A stretch of DNA of 13,463 nt from positions 1 to 13,463 of the forward strand of contig CANBEE010000049.1 in NCBI GenBank assembly GCA_947367415.1, read 5' to 3'. The translations under genes and the position numbers were made by a program. The notes under the pieces are model-generated. The model made no database searches, was not told where the DNA came from, and saw only the letters and a list, made by a program, of their open reading frames with translations. This document shows positions 1-6,881 of this stretch, piece after piece (within the stretch, counting starts at the first letter, position 1; the number at the start of each line of letters is the position of its first letter). The stretch comes from an uncultured Bacteroidales bacterium. GTDB taxonomy: Bacteria; Bacteroidota; Bacteroidia; Bacteroidales; Bacteroidaceae.

Positions 1-1
1 G

Positions 2-85
2 ATTGATGATTTCGAAGCGCCACAAAATATATATAAACTGTATACTACATCTGAAGGTACGATGAAGTTTACAAAAGTAGAATAG
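2..85 (+). CDS. C-terminal end of an unidentified protein (partial)
   Basis: Frame 2 is open from the window edge to a TAG at 83-85 and encodes 27 residues ending in TMKFTKVE. The composition (mixed charged and aromatic residues, no low complexity) and a terminator-like hairpin 14 bases after the stop suggest the true end of a plus-strand gene whose body lies outside the window. The fragment is too short to assign to a family. It could also be a chance open frame. Confidence 0.4.
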   Translation: MDDFEAPQNIYKLYTTSEGTMKFTKVE

Positions 86-99
86 AATTGATAACGAAA

Positions 100-136
100 G
101 AGGGGGGTATGTACCATTGTACAATCCCCTCCTTTT
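100..136 (+). terminator. Intrinsic terminator after the partial gene
   Basis: GAGGGG (100-105) pairs with CCCCTC (126-131). Inside it TGTAC (110-114) pairs with GTACA (119-123) around a CATT loop, with a few unpaired bases between the two stems. CTTTT follows directly. The hairpin lies just after the stop at 85, in the right orientation for a plus-strand transcript. Confidence 0.6.
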
Positions 137-140
137 AATT

Positions 141-281
141 ATGCGAGAAATTAGAGTACATCCCATAGATTTATTGGTGGGGACATTTGTACTATACCAA
201 TTATTGGTAGCAAATGAACTCACAGGGATTGCTATTTGCGATAGTATTGCATGGCTGTCTCATGCGCATACGTTATATTAA
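141..281 (+). CDS. Possible 46-codon small ORF of unknown function (weak)
   Basis: An ATG at 141 opens a frame of 46 codons ending in TAA at 279-281. It starts MREIRVHPID and continues with a fairly hydrophobic stretch (LLVGTFVLYQLLVA) at residues 11-24. It begins right after the terminator T-run, so it would need its own promoter, and I see no TAnnTTTG element before it. An ORF of this length arises easily by chance, so this is recorded mainly so that the gap is described. I recognise no family. Confidence 0.15.
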   Translation: MREIRVHPIDLLVGTFVLYQLLVANELTGIAICDSIAWLSHAHTLY

Positions 282-292
282 AACGGAGTGAC

Positions 293-320
293 TGGGCGAT
301 TTTTGTATTGTAAACGCCCG
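293..320 (-). terminator. Hairpin downstream of lolD, possible operon terminator
   Basis: GGGCG (294-298) pairs with CGCCC (315-319), extended inward by TTT/AAA pairs with one bulge. Read on the minus strand it lies about 50 bases after the lolD stop and has no following T-run. A second, very short hairpin (AGC-CGTA-GCT, about 332-341) is followed on the minus strand by a run of six T and could also end transcription. No gene is supported in the rest of 86-369. Confidence 0.3.
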
Positions 321-369
321 ACCTATCAAAAAAGCTACGGCTCAGAATAAGATTTTCCTTTCGCAAAAA

Positions 370-1023
370 CTATTTGCAGACCATACCATCGCGCAGATGT
401 ATAGTACGGTCAGTAGTGGCTGCAAGCGATTCGTCGTGGGTGACGATGATGAAGGTCTGGCCTAAATCGCGACGGAGGTCGAAGAAGAGGCGATGCAGCT
501 CTTCCCTGTTTTGTGTGTCGAGGCTACCTGAGGGTTCGTCGGCAAGGATGACTTGTGGACGATTCACGAGGGCGCGAGCTACAGCTACGCGCTGCTTCTC
601 ACCACCAGAAAGCTCGGCTGGCTTATGGGTAGCACGGTCGGTGAGCCCCAAGAAATCGAGCATCTCCATTGCACGACGTCGGGCATCGGCCATAGAGTCG
701 CCCTTAATGAGGGCAGGCATCATCACATTCTCCACAGCAGAGAACTCGGGCAGGAGCTGATGGAACTGAAAGACGAATCCAATATGTTCATTGCGGAAAG
801 CCGAGAGCTGTTTCTCACTATATAGCGACACGTCAACGCCGTCGAACAATACGCGTCCGCTATCAGCACGGTCGAGCGTACCGATGATTTGCAGCAGAGT
901 GGTCTTGCCAGCCCCACTGGGACCTACGATGCTGACTATCTCGCCTTGGTTGATGGTGAGATCAATACCTTTAAGCACTTGTAACGAGCCGAAACTCTTG
1001 CGTATATCGTGAAGCTGAATCAT
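370..1023 (-). CDS. lolD: ABC transporter ATP-binding protein, LolD type
   Basis: This 217-residue protein is an ATPase subunit of the LolCDE/MacB class, which powers release of lipoproteins or other substrates from the inner membrane. Motifs seen in order are Walker A GPSGAGKT (34-41), Q-loop Q86, signature LSGGE (138-142), Walker B VILADE (158-163), D-loop SLD (167-169) and switch histidine H196. Length and motif spacing match LolD. It is the last gene of the minus-strand operon antiporter - tcdA - lolD, 67 bases after the tcdA stop, and a heptamer array sits directly before its ATG. No membrane partner (LolC/E type) is in the window, so its permease must be elsewhere. LolD is the best guess; FtsE or a MacB-type ATPase are alternatives. 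Confidence 0.8.
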   Translation of the reverse strand: MIQLHDIRKSFGSLQVLKGIDLTINQGEIVSIVGPSGAGKTTLLQIIGTLDRADSGRVLFDGVDVSLYSEKQLSAFRNEHIGFVFQFHQLLPEFSAVENVMMPALIKGDSMADARRRAMEMLDFLGLTDRATHKPAELSGGEKQRVAVARALVNRPQVILADEPSGSLDTQNREELHRLFFDLRRDLGQTFIIVTHDESLAATTDRTIHLRDGMVCK

Positions 1024-1024
1024 T

Positions 1025-1052
1025 GGAGTTGTGAGTTATGAGTTATGAGTTG
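1025..1052. repeat. Heptamer tandem array, unit TGAGTTA (about four copies)
   Basis: Units are GGAGTTG (1025-1031, degenerate), TGAGTTA (1032-1038), TGAGTTA (1039-1045) and TGAGTTG (1046-1052), an exact 7-base period. The array ends two bases before the lolD start codon, so on the minus strand it occupies the ribosome-binding region of lolD. Confidence 0.85.
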
Positions 1053-1057
1053 CCTGC

Positions 1058-1080
1058 CGGATGGCTAACTTTCAATTTTT
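1058..1080. repeat. Interspersed 23-base core, copy 1
   Basis: This block (CGGATGGCTA, then ACTTTCAATTTTT) matches 6913-6935 at 19 of 23 positions, and all four differences are transitions. It lies between two heptamer arrays in the tcdA-lolD gap. GTTGCC (1050-1054 region) can pair with GGCTAAC (1063-1069) with one bulge, giving a small hairpin that resembles the one in copy 2. Confidence 0.65.
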
Positions 1081-1090
1081 AATTTTCAAT
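1070..1090. repeat. Heptamer tandem array, unit TTTCAAT (three copies)
   Basis: TTTCAAT (1070-1076), TTTTAAT (1077-1083) and TTTCAAT (1084-1090) follow each other without a gap. The array abuts the tcdA stop codon (1091-1093) and overlaps the end of the interspersed core. Confidence 0.75.
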
Positions 1091-1834
1091 TTATAAATGG
1101 CGGATGACATATTCGGCGAGGTAGCATCCGAACACGGCAGGCATATAGCTGATGGTGCCTGCTGTGGATTTCTTGTTACGCTCATCGTCGACGGTGATGA
1201 CGGCACGGCGGTCGGCCTGCTCGGTGGAGAACACTACGGGAAGCGACCTGCGCATGCCGGCTTTCTTGAGTCGCGTGCGGACGGCTTTTGCCAAGCCACA
1301 ATGGTAGGTGTCCCACAGGTCGGCAAAGCGTATCTGGGTGATGTCGCTCTTGGCACCGGCACCCATGCTGCTCACGATAGGAATACCGCGATGCATGGCC
1401 TCGACTATCAAGGCACACTTGGGAGCGATGGTGTCGATGGCATCAACAATAATATTAAATTGACAATTGACAATTGACAATTGACAATTAAGCGTTCCGT
1501 CAAGAAGAGAGGCAACTTCCTCTTCCTTTAGATACATCGGCAACGCATGCAGACGTATATCAGGATTGATGTCGCGGAAGCGCTCGGCCAGCACCTCCAC
1601 TTTGGGGCGGCCGATAGTGCTGTGTGTAGCAGGGAGCTGTCGATTGATGTTCGTAGGCTGCACGGTATCGGCATCCACGATGGTCATCTCCCCCACCCCT
1701 GCACGGCATAGCATCTCGGCAGCATAGGCACCCACACCACCGACGCCCACTATAAGCACGTGGGCTTCCTGCAAGTGACGCATCTTGTCCTCGCCAAGCA
1801 GCAGTGCGGTACGGTCAGTCCATCGGCTCTCCAT
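1091..1834 (-). CDS. tcdA: tRNA threonylcarbamoyladenosine dehydratase (TcdA/CsdL family)
   Basis: This 247-residue ThiF/E1-like enzyme uses ATP to convert t6A at position 37 of ANN-decoding tRNAs to its cyclic form (ct6A). Visible are the N-terminal LLLGEDKM segment, the nucleotide-binding loop GVGGVG (30-35), VDADTV (53-58), the NINRQ motif (62-66), VDAIDT (about 129-134) and the C-terminal SYMPAVFG segment typical of TcdA rather than ThiF or MoeB. Residues 116-126 (NCQLSIVNCQF) are encoded by a heptamer DNA array and replace the usual short stretch before VDAIDT. The gene overlaps the end of the antiporter gene by 20 bases, which suggests translational coupling. The frame is intact through the array. 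Confidence 0.88.
   Translation of the reverse strand: MESRWTDRTALLLGEDKMRHLQEAHVLIVGVGGVGAYAAEMLCRAGVGEMTIVDADTVQPTNINRQLPATHSTIGRPKVEVLAERFRDINPDIRLHALPMYLKEEEVASLLDGTLNCQLSIVNCQFNIIVDAIDTIAPKCALIVEAMHRGIPIVSSMGAGAKSDITQIRFADLWDTYHCGLAKAVRTRLKKAGMRRSLPVVFSTEQADRRAVITVDDERNKKSTAGTISYMPAVFGCYLAEYVIRHL
1458..1489. repeat. Heptamer array (AATTGAC)4AATT inside tcdA
   Basis: Four exact AATTGAC units (1458-1485) are followed by AATT. Read as tcdA coding sequence (minus strand, unit AATTGTC), three units make 21 bases and hence a 7-residue period, NCQLSIV then NCQF. A change of one unit would shift the tcdA frame; a change of three would keep it. Confidence 0.95.
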
Positions 1835-3962
1835 CGGCTTGTTCCTTGACGGGTTTGTTCTTCAGATGGAAAGGATTCTCGAACATCTGATTATAGGCAG
1901 GCAAAGGCTGCACGTAGGATAGCTCGTGAGCCTGTCCGAACTGCTCGGGATAGATAATCATCAGGCTATTGTTCGAAAAGTGGCGCATGAGCTGTGTTGG
2001 CAGATTGTCAAAGGCTGGTTGCCACGAGATACCTCCACGGCGGGCACTGACAAGCACAAAGAGATGGTCGTAGCTCAAGTGCTGCGTCACGATAAGAAGA
2101 TCGTTCCAGTCGTCCAACTCAAAGTAGGCGGTACGCACACTAGGATGCTTATCCTGTATATAAGGGCGTATCAGCTTTATCGTCTCGGGGTGTGCATGAA
2201 AATCGATGCGGCATCCCAATTGACCGCCCATACGTGCCAGACGCTCTACCCATTGGTAGAAGCCAGCCTCCAGCTCAGCCCGTTCGGGCACTGCCACGAT
2301 GATACGGTGAACTACATTGACAGGCATCAGATAGTTAACGATGATGACTTGTCGATTTGTACGGTCAAGCAGTTCCGTTACTACGGTGCCGAGGTACGAA
2401 TCGGTCATCTTACGTTTATGATGCAGGCCAAGGATAATCTCCGACGCCTCAAACTCCTTCATCGAGTGCATGATGCTACCCACCACATTCACTCCCACAC
2501 GATTATAGGTCGACAGCTGTACATCGACTGCCGCAGCAGCCTTGGCAGCCCGTTCCAGATTCAGTCTTCCCTGCTTCTTCTGCTGCTCGGCATACTGATT
2601 GTCGATGCATACCTGCAAGGCTATTATCTCCTTCTGCGACTTGGCATCGCGCATCATGACAGCCGTGTCGATAAGCGCCTCCACGCTATCAGGATTATTG
2701 AGCGCCACCATAATCTTCTCGTTTGCCCCATTCTCGTCGGCAGGTGCGGTGGCATCAGACAGCGCTATTGCACGGGAAGCACGATCTGTCACGAGCGAAC
2801 TGATAATGCAGCTTACCAGAATCATCAACACCACACCATTGAGCACATCGTCGTTGATGAGGTATTGTCCCGGAGCTATTTCCAGCTGCGTACCCACCAT
2901 AATCATGGCCAGTGCACCGGCAGCATGGGCATTACTCAGGCCGAACAGCATATCACGCTCTGCCCGCTTCATGCGCAGCACCAATTGTGTAGCCCACGCA
3001 CCCAACCACTTGGTCACCGTAGCTGTCACCACCATCACCAATACCACGAAGATGGCCTCCTTATGGTCAAACAGACTCTTCACATTGATGAGCATGCCCA
3101 CACTGATCAAGAAATAGGGTATGAAGAGCGCATTGCCCACAAACTCGATACGGTTCATCAGAGGCGACACACGAGGGATATACCTATTAAGCACCAAGCC
3201 CGCGAGGAAGGCACCGAAGAGTCCCTCCAGGCCAGCCAACTCCGACAAGGCCGCACTCAAGATGAGCAGCACCAGCACGAAGGTAAACTGGGTAACATTA
3301 TCGCTATACTTCTTGAAGAAAAACCTCGTAAAGCGCGGATAGAAGAAGAATATAAAGAAGCAGTACACCGCACACTTCAGTACAAAGCCTATCCAGAAGC
3401 GGGCACTGACATCACCCTGAGCACTTGCAGATATGCCCGCCAACGTAAACAACGCCAGCAGCAGGGCAATCATCGTACCGGCAATGGCTATCGTTACACA
3501 ATCATGGCGACTAAGGCCGTATCGTCCCACAATGGGATAGGTCACCAGCGTATGGGAAGCAAAAATACACGACAGCAGCAGCGAGGCATCCCATCGGAAG
3601 CCGAGCACCCAATGCCCCACCCCATATCCCAGTGCAAAAGGAATGGCAAAGGTTAGGAGACCAAAGACAAAGCCACGCACACGGTTCTTCTTGAGTCCCT
3701 CAAGGTCCATCTCCAAGCTGGCGAGAAACATGATATAGTAGAGTCCCACCTTTCCAAACAGCTCGAAACTGCTATCACGAGCCAGAATATTGAGACCATG
3801 CTCGCCCACCAGCACACCAGCCAAAATCATTCCCACCAAGTGAGGCACTCTGATACGATTGAACAGCAGCGGTGCAAACAATATGATGACCAGCACCACC
3901 AGGAATATCCAAGTAGGGTTGGTAATAGGGAACAGTTGAGCTATTTCGCTAAGCGTCGGCAT
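1815..3962 (-). CDS. CPA2-type monovalent cation/proton antiporter with C-terminal cytoplasmic domain
   Basis: This 715-residue protein has an N-terminal Na+/H+ exchanger domain of about 12 membrane segments (residues 15-395), including IRVPHLVGMILAGVLVGEHGLN (38-58, internal-gate region), ASLEMDLEGL (81-90) and GLEGLFGAFLAGLVLNR (244-260). Residues 415-700 are soluble and contain two stretches that resemble universal-stress-protein folds (from about 416 KIMVALNNPDSVEALIDTA, and from about 553 RIIVAVPERAE). The likely role is proton-coupled export of Na+ or K+ at the inner membrane; the ion cannot be told from sequence. The segment FASHTLVTYPIVGRYGL (134-150) lacks the Asp found at the ion site of many CPA members. 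It is the first gene of the operon, and its end overlaps tcdA by 20 bases. Confidence 0.82.
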   Translation of the reverse strand: MPTLSEIAQLFPITNPTWIFLVVLVIILFAPLLFNRIRVPHLVGMILAGVLVGEHGLNILARDSSFELFGKVGLYYIMFLASLEMDLEGLKKNRVRGFVFGLLTFAIPFALGYGVGHWVLGFRWDASLLLSCIFASHTLVTYPIVGRYGLSRHDCVTIAIAGTMIALLLALFTLAGISASAQGDVSARFWIGFVLKCAVYCFFIFFFYPRFTRFFFKKYSDNVTQFTFVLVLLILSAALSELAGLEGLFGAFLAGLVLNRYIPRVSPLMNRIEFVGNALFIPYFLISVGMLINVKSLFDHKEAIFVVLVMVVTATVTKWLGAWATQLVLRMKRAERDMLFGLSNAHAAGALAMIMVGTQLEIAPGQYLINDDVLNGVVLMILVSCIISSLVTDRASRAIALSDATAPADENGANEKIMVALNNPDSVEALIDTAVMMRDAKSQKEIIALQVCIDNQYAEQQKKQGRLNLERAAKAAAAVDVQLSTYNRVGVNVVGSIMHSMKEFEASEIILGLHHKRKMTDSYLGTVVTELLDRTNRQVIIVNYLMPVNVVHRIIVAVPERAELEAGFYQWVERLARMGGQLGCRIDFHAHPETIKLIRPYIQDKHPSVRTAYFELDDWNDLLIVTQHLSYDHLFVLVSARRGGISWQPAFDNLPTQLMRHFSNNSLMIIYPEQFGQAHELSYVQPLPAYNQMFENPFHLKNKPVKEQADGEPMD

Positions 3963-3981
3963 GGTTGACTGGTTTGAGCTG

Positions 3982-3989
3982 CAAAATTA
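3982..3989 (-). promoter_or_regulatory. Promoter -7 element for the antiporter operon (weak)
   Basis: The minus strand reads TAATTTTG, a full match to the Bacteroidetes -7 consensus TAnnTTTG, 19 bases before the antiporter ATG. No TTTG is present at the usual 19-21 base distance upstream, so the call rests on one element. The leader would be very short. Confidence 0.4.
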
Positions 3990-4113
3990 CATAAAAAATA
4001 CGAACATTAGAGCGAAATAGATGGTTGCTTTAATATTTTCCGACGAATACAGCGTTTTCCAAAGTAACAGTCGATTACATACGATGCTAACTTTTGTACA
4101 CATTTTAGTTTGC

Positions 4114-4149
4114 GGTTGACATCTTGGTTGACACAGTGGTTGACACAAC
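4114..4149. repeat. Triplicate 12-base direct repeat GGTTGACA-N4 beside tRNA-Phe
   Basis: GGTTGACA begins at 4114, 4126 and 4138, with exact 12-base spacing; the units are GGTTGACATCTT, GGTTGACACAGT and GGTTGACACAAC. A fourth GGTTGAC occurs at 3963-3969. The array lies in the 267-base gap between the antiporter and tRNA-Phe, beyond the tRNA terminator. No gene is supported in this gap: the open frame running through it on the minus strand starts inside the tRNA. The function is unknown. Protein-binding iterons or a relic of an integration site are possibilities. Confidence 0.8.
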
Positions 4150-4185
4150 TGCACTTTTCAGGGCGTTTATTGGCTTCGATTGGAT

Positions 4186-4217
4186 AAAAAAAGAGAGCTA
4201 CATATTCTGTAACTCTC
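4186..4217 (-). terminator. Terminator of tRNA-Phe
   Basis: GAGAG (4193-4197) pairs with CTCTC (4213-4217), and TACA (4199-4202) pairs with TGTA (4208-4211), with one mismatch between the stems and a 5-base loop. On the minus strand the stem is followed by seven T (4192-4186). It starts 12 bases after the tRNA 3' end. Confidence 0.85.
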
Positions 4218-4229
4218 AGATTCCTAACG

Positions 4230-4302
4230 TGGTGCCACCAGGAATCGAACCGGGGACACAAGGATTTTCAGTCCTTTGCTCTACCAACTGAGCTATGGCA
4301 CC
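4230..4302 (-). tRNA. tRNA-Phe (anticodon GAA)
   Basis: The minus strand from 4302 to 4230 folds into a 73-base cloverleaf: acceptor GGTGCCA/TGGCACC, D arm GCTC-AGTTGGTA-GAGC, anticodon stem AAGGA/TCCTT with loop CTGAAAA (anticodon GAA, Phe), variable loop GTGTC, T arm CCCGG-TTCGATT-CCTGG and discriminator A at 4230. The 3' CCA is not encoded. The T stem has one C-U mismatch at its third pair. It has its own promoter and terminator and is divergent from the porin gene. Confidence 0.97.
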
Positions 4303-4318
4303 TTTCGTTTTGCGAGTG

Positions 4319-4350
4319 CAAAGGTAGCATGTTTTGTTGTAACTACCAAA
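4319..4350 (-). promoter_or_regulatory. Promoter of tRNA-Phe
   Basis: The minus strand reads TTTG (4350-4347), a 20-base spacer, then TACCTTTG (4326-4319), which is the Bacteroidetes -33/-7 consensus. The -7 box ends 16 bases before the first tRNA base, so the 5' leader would be roughly 10 bases. Confidence 0.8.
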
Positions 4351-4472
4351 TAAAAGTACGTTTTTTTGCAAATAATTTTCTTTTTTATGCTCTGAAGGCT
4401 GGTTCTGTAGAGTTTTTGGGCATATGTGAACAATATTCTGGGTGGTGCGTTTTCTACAATGTAAAAAAAATA

Positions 4473-5795
4473 ATGCCAGTTATGAATTGTCGAATGTCAG
4501 TCTTTGCTATCCTTGTGATGGCTATGGTTACGCAAGTTGAGGCTCAGGAGCGTCCTCAAAACCGCGTGGAGCAGTATATAGATTCGCTCAAGAATACACA
4601 CCGTATAGAATACCTGGGCGAGGGGGAGAAGCCTTCGGCTAGCGATGAACGCGCCTTGCTGGACATCTTCTACTACGATCAGTTTCGCAATGCACAGGAT
4701 CCTCGTGCGCCCTACTTCCTCTTCATGAGCCGTGATGCCAATTTCGTGATGGGTCTTGGTGGCGTGGTGCGTATGCGTGGTTGGTATGACTGGGATGGGG
4801 GTATGCCTAATAATGGATTCATCCCTTATAACATCGCTATCCCAAAGAATCCCGCACGCAGCAAGTGGCTTGGTTCTACTCCTGCCGGTACGGCACTATA
4901 CTTCCGTGTGCTGGGTACGAACGCGCGAGTAGGGGATTATCAGCTTTATATTGAGGCCAACTTTGACGGGTATAACCAGCGTGGATTCTTGCTGAAGAAG
5001 GCGTACGCCACAATCAATGACTGGACTATCGGATATGCCCACTCTACCTTCAGTGACCCGCTTGCCGAGCCGCTTTTGGTTGACGGACAGGGCCCGAATG
5101 CTTATGTGAGCACAACGGCCGTACTGGTGCGCTGGATGCATAACTTGCGCAAGGATTGGATTATGGCTGCTTCGATGGAGATGCCTCAGGCTTTCGTGGG
5201 GGCGAACGGTACTACGACTCAGAGTGTCGACGACTGGATGCCCAATGTGGCGGCCTTCAGCCAATACGAGTGGGCCCCCAACCAGCATGTGCGCCTAGCC
5301 GGCATATTACGTACGCTCCCTTATCGCGACCTTGTGGCTGACGAGAATCGCAATGAGATGGGATGGGGCGTGCAACTCAGTTCGGTGATGCGTCCTCTCA
5401 AGCCACTTACACTTTATTTTATGGGTAACTATGGACGCGGCATCAGTAGCCTCACGGGTGATCTTATTATGGGAAACTACGACCTTGTGGACAATCCCGA
5501 GAAACCCGGCGAGATGTACACGCCACGGCTCTTTGGCTGGTACGGAGCTGCACAATATCATTTTACCCCAAGTTTGTTTGCTGGCTTCACCTTCGGGCAG
5601 CTGCGCTACCTGCCTGATTATAAGCAGGCACCGACGGAGTATAAATACGGATTGTATAGTGCGTTGAACCTCTTCTGGAATATCACGCCTCGTATACAGG
5701 TGGGTGGCGAGTATAATCTGGGCAAGCGCCAAAACGTCGGCGGACAGCATCGCTGGGCACAGCGCGTCAGTTTGATGACACAGTTTAGCTTCTAA
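4473..5795 (+). CDS. Outer-membrane porin, probably DcaP-like
   Basis: From ATG 4473 this is 440 residues. The frame is open back to 4329, but the added residues look like untranslated leader and overlap the tRNA promoter region. ATG 4473 follows an A-run (GTAAAAAAAATA), typical of this phylum; ATG 4482 is an alternative. A signal peptide covers residues 1-24 (SVFAILVMAMVTQVEA, then QERP). The mature part shows alternating-residue strands with aromatic girdles (such as VMGLGGVVRMRGWYDWDG, QLYIEANFDGY, KPLTLYFMGNYGRG, IQVGGEYNLGKRQ) and ends in MTQFSF with a terminal Phe, as expected for a beta-barrel recognised by BAM. The early segment FMSRDANFVMGLGG and overall length point to the DcaP-like or related Bacteroidetes porins. 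The substrate is unknown. It is a single gene with its own terminator. Confidence 0.72.
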   Translation: MPVMNCRMSVFAILVMAMVTQVEAQERPQNRVEQYIDSLKNTHRIEYLGEGEKPSASDERALLDIFYYDQFRNAQDPRAPYFLFMSRDANFVMGLGGVVRMRGWYDWDGGMPNNGFIPYNIAIPKNPARSKWLGSTPAGTALYFRVLGTNARVGDYQLYIEANFDGYNQRGFLLKKAYATINDWTIGYAHSTFSDPLAEPLLVDGQGPNAYVSTTAVLVRWMHNLRKDWIMAASMEMPQAFVGANGTTTQSVDDWMPNVAAFSQYEWAPNQHVRLAGILRTLPYRDLVADENRNEMGWGVQLSSVMRPLKPLTLYFMGNYGRGISSLTGDLIMGNYDLVDNPEKPGEMYTPRLFGWYGAAQYHFTPSLFAGFTFGQLRYLPDYKQAPTEYKYGLYSALNLFWNITPRIQVGGEYNLGKRQNVGGQHRWAQRVSLMTQFSF

Positions 5796-5837
5796 TGTTT
5801 TTCTTGTTCTGTTTTTCTGATAAATGCCATTTCTTGT

Positions 5838-5870
5838 CTCCTGCCGCCGAAGTGATTTCGCCGGTAGGAG
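5838..5870. terminator. Two-sided terminator between porin and ddl
   Basis: CTCCTGCCG (5838-5846) pairs with CGGTAGGAG (5862-5870), including one G-U pair. After a C-C mismatch CGAA (5848-5851) pairs with TTCG (5857-5860) around a 5-base loop. It sits in the 86-base gap between two converging genes. The following T-runs are modest on both sides, so the call rests on stem strength and position. Confidence 0.7.
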
Positions 5871-5881
5871 TTCTCTTTGGC

Positions 5882-6862
5882 TTAGGTGAAGCTCTCTTCG
5901 ATTATCTCGGTGAGCACCTCCTTGATGTCGAGTCCTGCGGCACGCACTTGCTGAGGGATGAAGCTGGTGGCGGTCATACCGGGAGTAGTGTTTATCTCCA
6001 AAAGGTTGAGCTTGTTGCCCTCGGTGATGATGTAGTCGATGCGGATGATACCGTGGCAGCGCAGGATGTCGTAGAGCAGCGAAGTGAGCGTACGCACACG
6101 CTCGGCAATGCTCTCATCGATGCGGGCAGGGGTAATTTCCTCCACCTGGCCGTTGTACTTGGCGTCGTAGTCAAAGAACTCGTTCTTCGCCACCACCTCG
6201 GTGATGGGAAACACGACGCTCTTCGCACGTGTCTTGTAGCATCCGCAGGTAATCTCGGTGCCTTGCATGAAGGCCTCTATCATCACCTCGTCAGCCTCAC
6301 CGAAGGCGGCCTCTACGGCGGGGAGCAACTCCTCGGGAGCCTTCACCTTGGTGGTGGCGCAGCTGGAGCCTCCGCAGGTAGGCTTCACGAAGCAAGGAAG
6401 TCCTACTGCTTTCACTACATCATCCGCGGTGATGACATCCTGACGGCGCAGGGTGAGCGATTCAGCCACGCGCACGCCAAGGCTGCGCAGATATTGGTTG
6501 AGCACGAATTTATTGAATGTCATGGCCGAGATGAGGGGTGGACAGGTGGAATAGGGCATACGGATAAGCTCGAAGTAACTACCCAAGAGTCCGTTCTCGC
6601 CTGGTGTACCATGGATGGTGATGTAGGCGTAGTCGAAGGTTACGTGTTTGCCCTCGTAGGTGAAACTGAAGTCGTTGCGGTCGATAGGTGCAGTGGTACC
6701 ATCAGGCAACTGTACGTGCCAGTCTGTGCCGCGGATGATTACGGTATACACGATGTAGCGCTCCTTGTCGAGGAAGGAGTCGATGCCTGCTGCACTGCGC
6801 AGCGATACTTCATATTCACCTGAGTCGCCTCCTGCGACAATGGCTATGGTGCGTTTGGTCAT
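5882..6862 (-). CDS. ddl: D-alanine--D-alanine ligase
   Basis: This 326-residue ATP-grasp ligase makes the D-Ala-D-Ala dipeptide for peptidoglycan precursors in the cytoplasm. Visible motifs are GEYEVSL (15-21, first-substrate glutamate E16), IHG (83-85), the ATP lysine K160 with the loop CGGSSCATTKV (163-173), DYDAKY (231-236), IRID (273-276) and LLEINTTPGMT (287-297). Tyr236 of DYDAKY aligns with the Tyr found in D-Ala-D-Ala ligases, so a D-Ala-D-Lac specificity is unlikely. The omega-type loop reads SSCAT where many family members have SSVG or SSFG. It is the last gene of the PASTA - rluD - ddl operon, 57 bases after the rluD-family stop with a repeat element in the gap. Confidence 0.95.
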   Translation of the reverse strand: MTKRTIAIVAGGDSGEYEVSLRSAAGIDSFLDKERYIVYTVIIRGTDWHVQLPDGTTAPIDRNDFSFTYEGKHVTFDYAYITIHGTPGENGLLGSYFELIRMPYSTCPPLISAMTFNKFVLNQYLRSLGVRVAESLTLRRQDVITADDVVKAVGLPCFVKPTCGGSSCATTKVKAPEELLPAVEAAFGEADEVMIEAFMQGTEITCGCYKTRAKSVVFPITEVVAKNEFFDYDAKYNGQVEEITPARIDESIAERVRTLTSLLYDILRCHGIIRIDYIITEGNKLNLLEINTTPGMTATSFIPQQVRAAGLDIKEVLTEIIEESFT

Positions 6863-6881
6863 ATGCTTTAGTTATGATTTA

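Noticed and set aside
1926..3656. 576-codon plus-strand open frame opposite the antiporter gene
   Set aside because: It is antisense to a clearly conserved gene and its translation is rich in His, Gln and Arg without any family motif. It stays open because the sense gene rarely uses TTA, CTA and TCA codons in that register.
4007..4261. 84-codon minus-strand ORF, possible integrase remnant next to tRNA-Phe
   Set aside because: It begins inside the tRNA gene, runs through the terminator hairpin, and its middle is only the translation of the 12-base repeats (VNH, VNQ, VNR). There is no recombinase motif.
4329..4472. Extended N-terminus of the porin (48 extra codons)
   Set aside because: The added residues precede a good signal peptide and overlap the divergent tRNA promoter. 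The A-rich start context is at 4473.
5795..6823. 342-codon plus-strand open frame starting at the porin stop (TAATG)
   Set aside because: The start overlap looks like coupling, but the frame runs through the two-sided terminator and is antisense to ddl, whose motifs are all intact. The translation has no recognisable domain.
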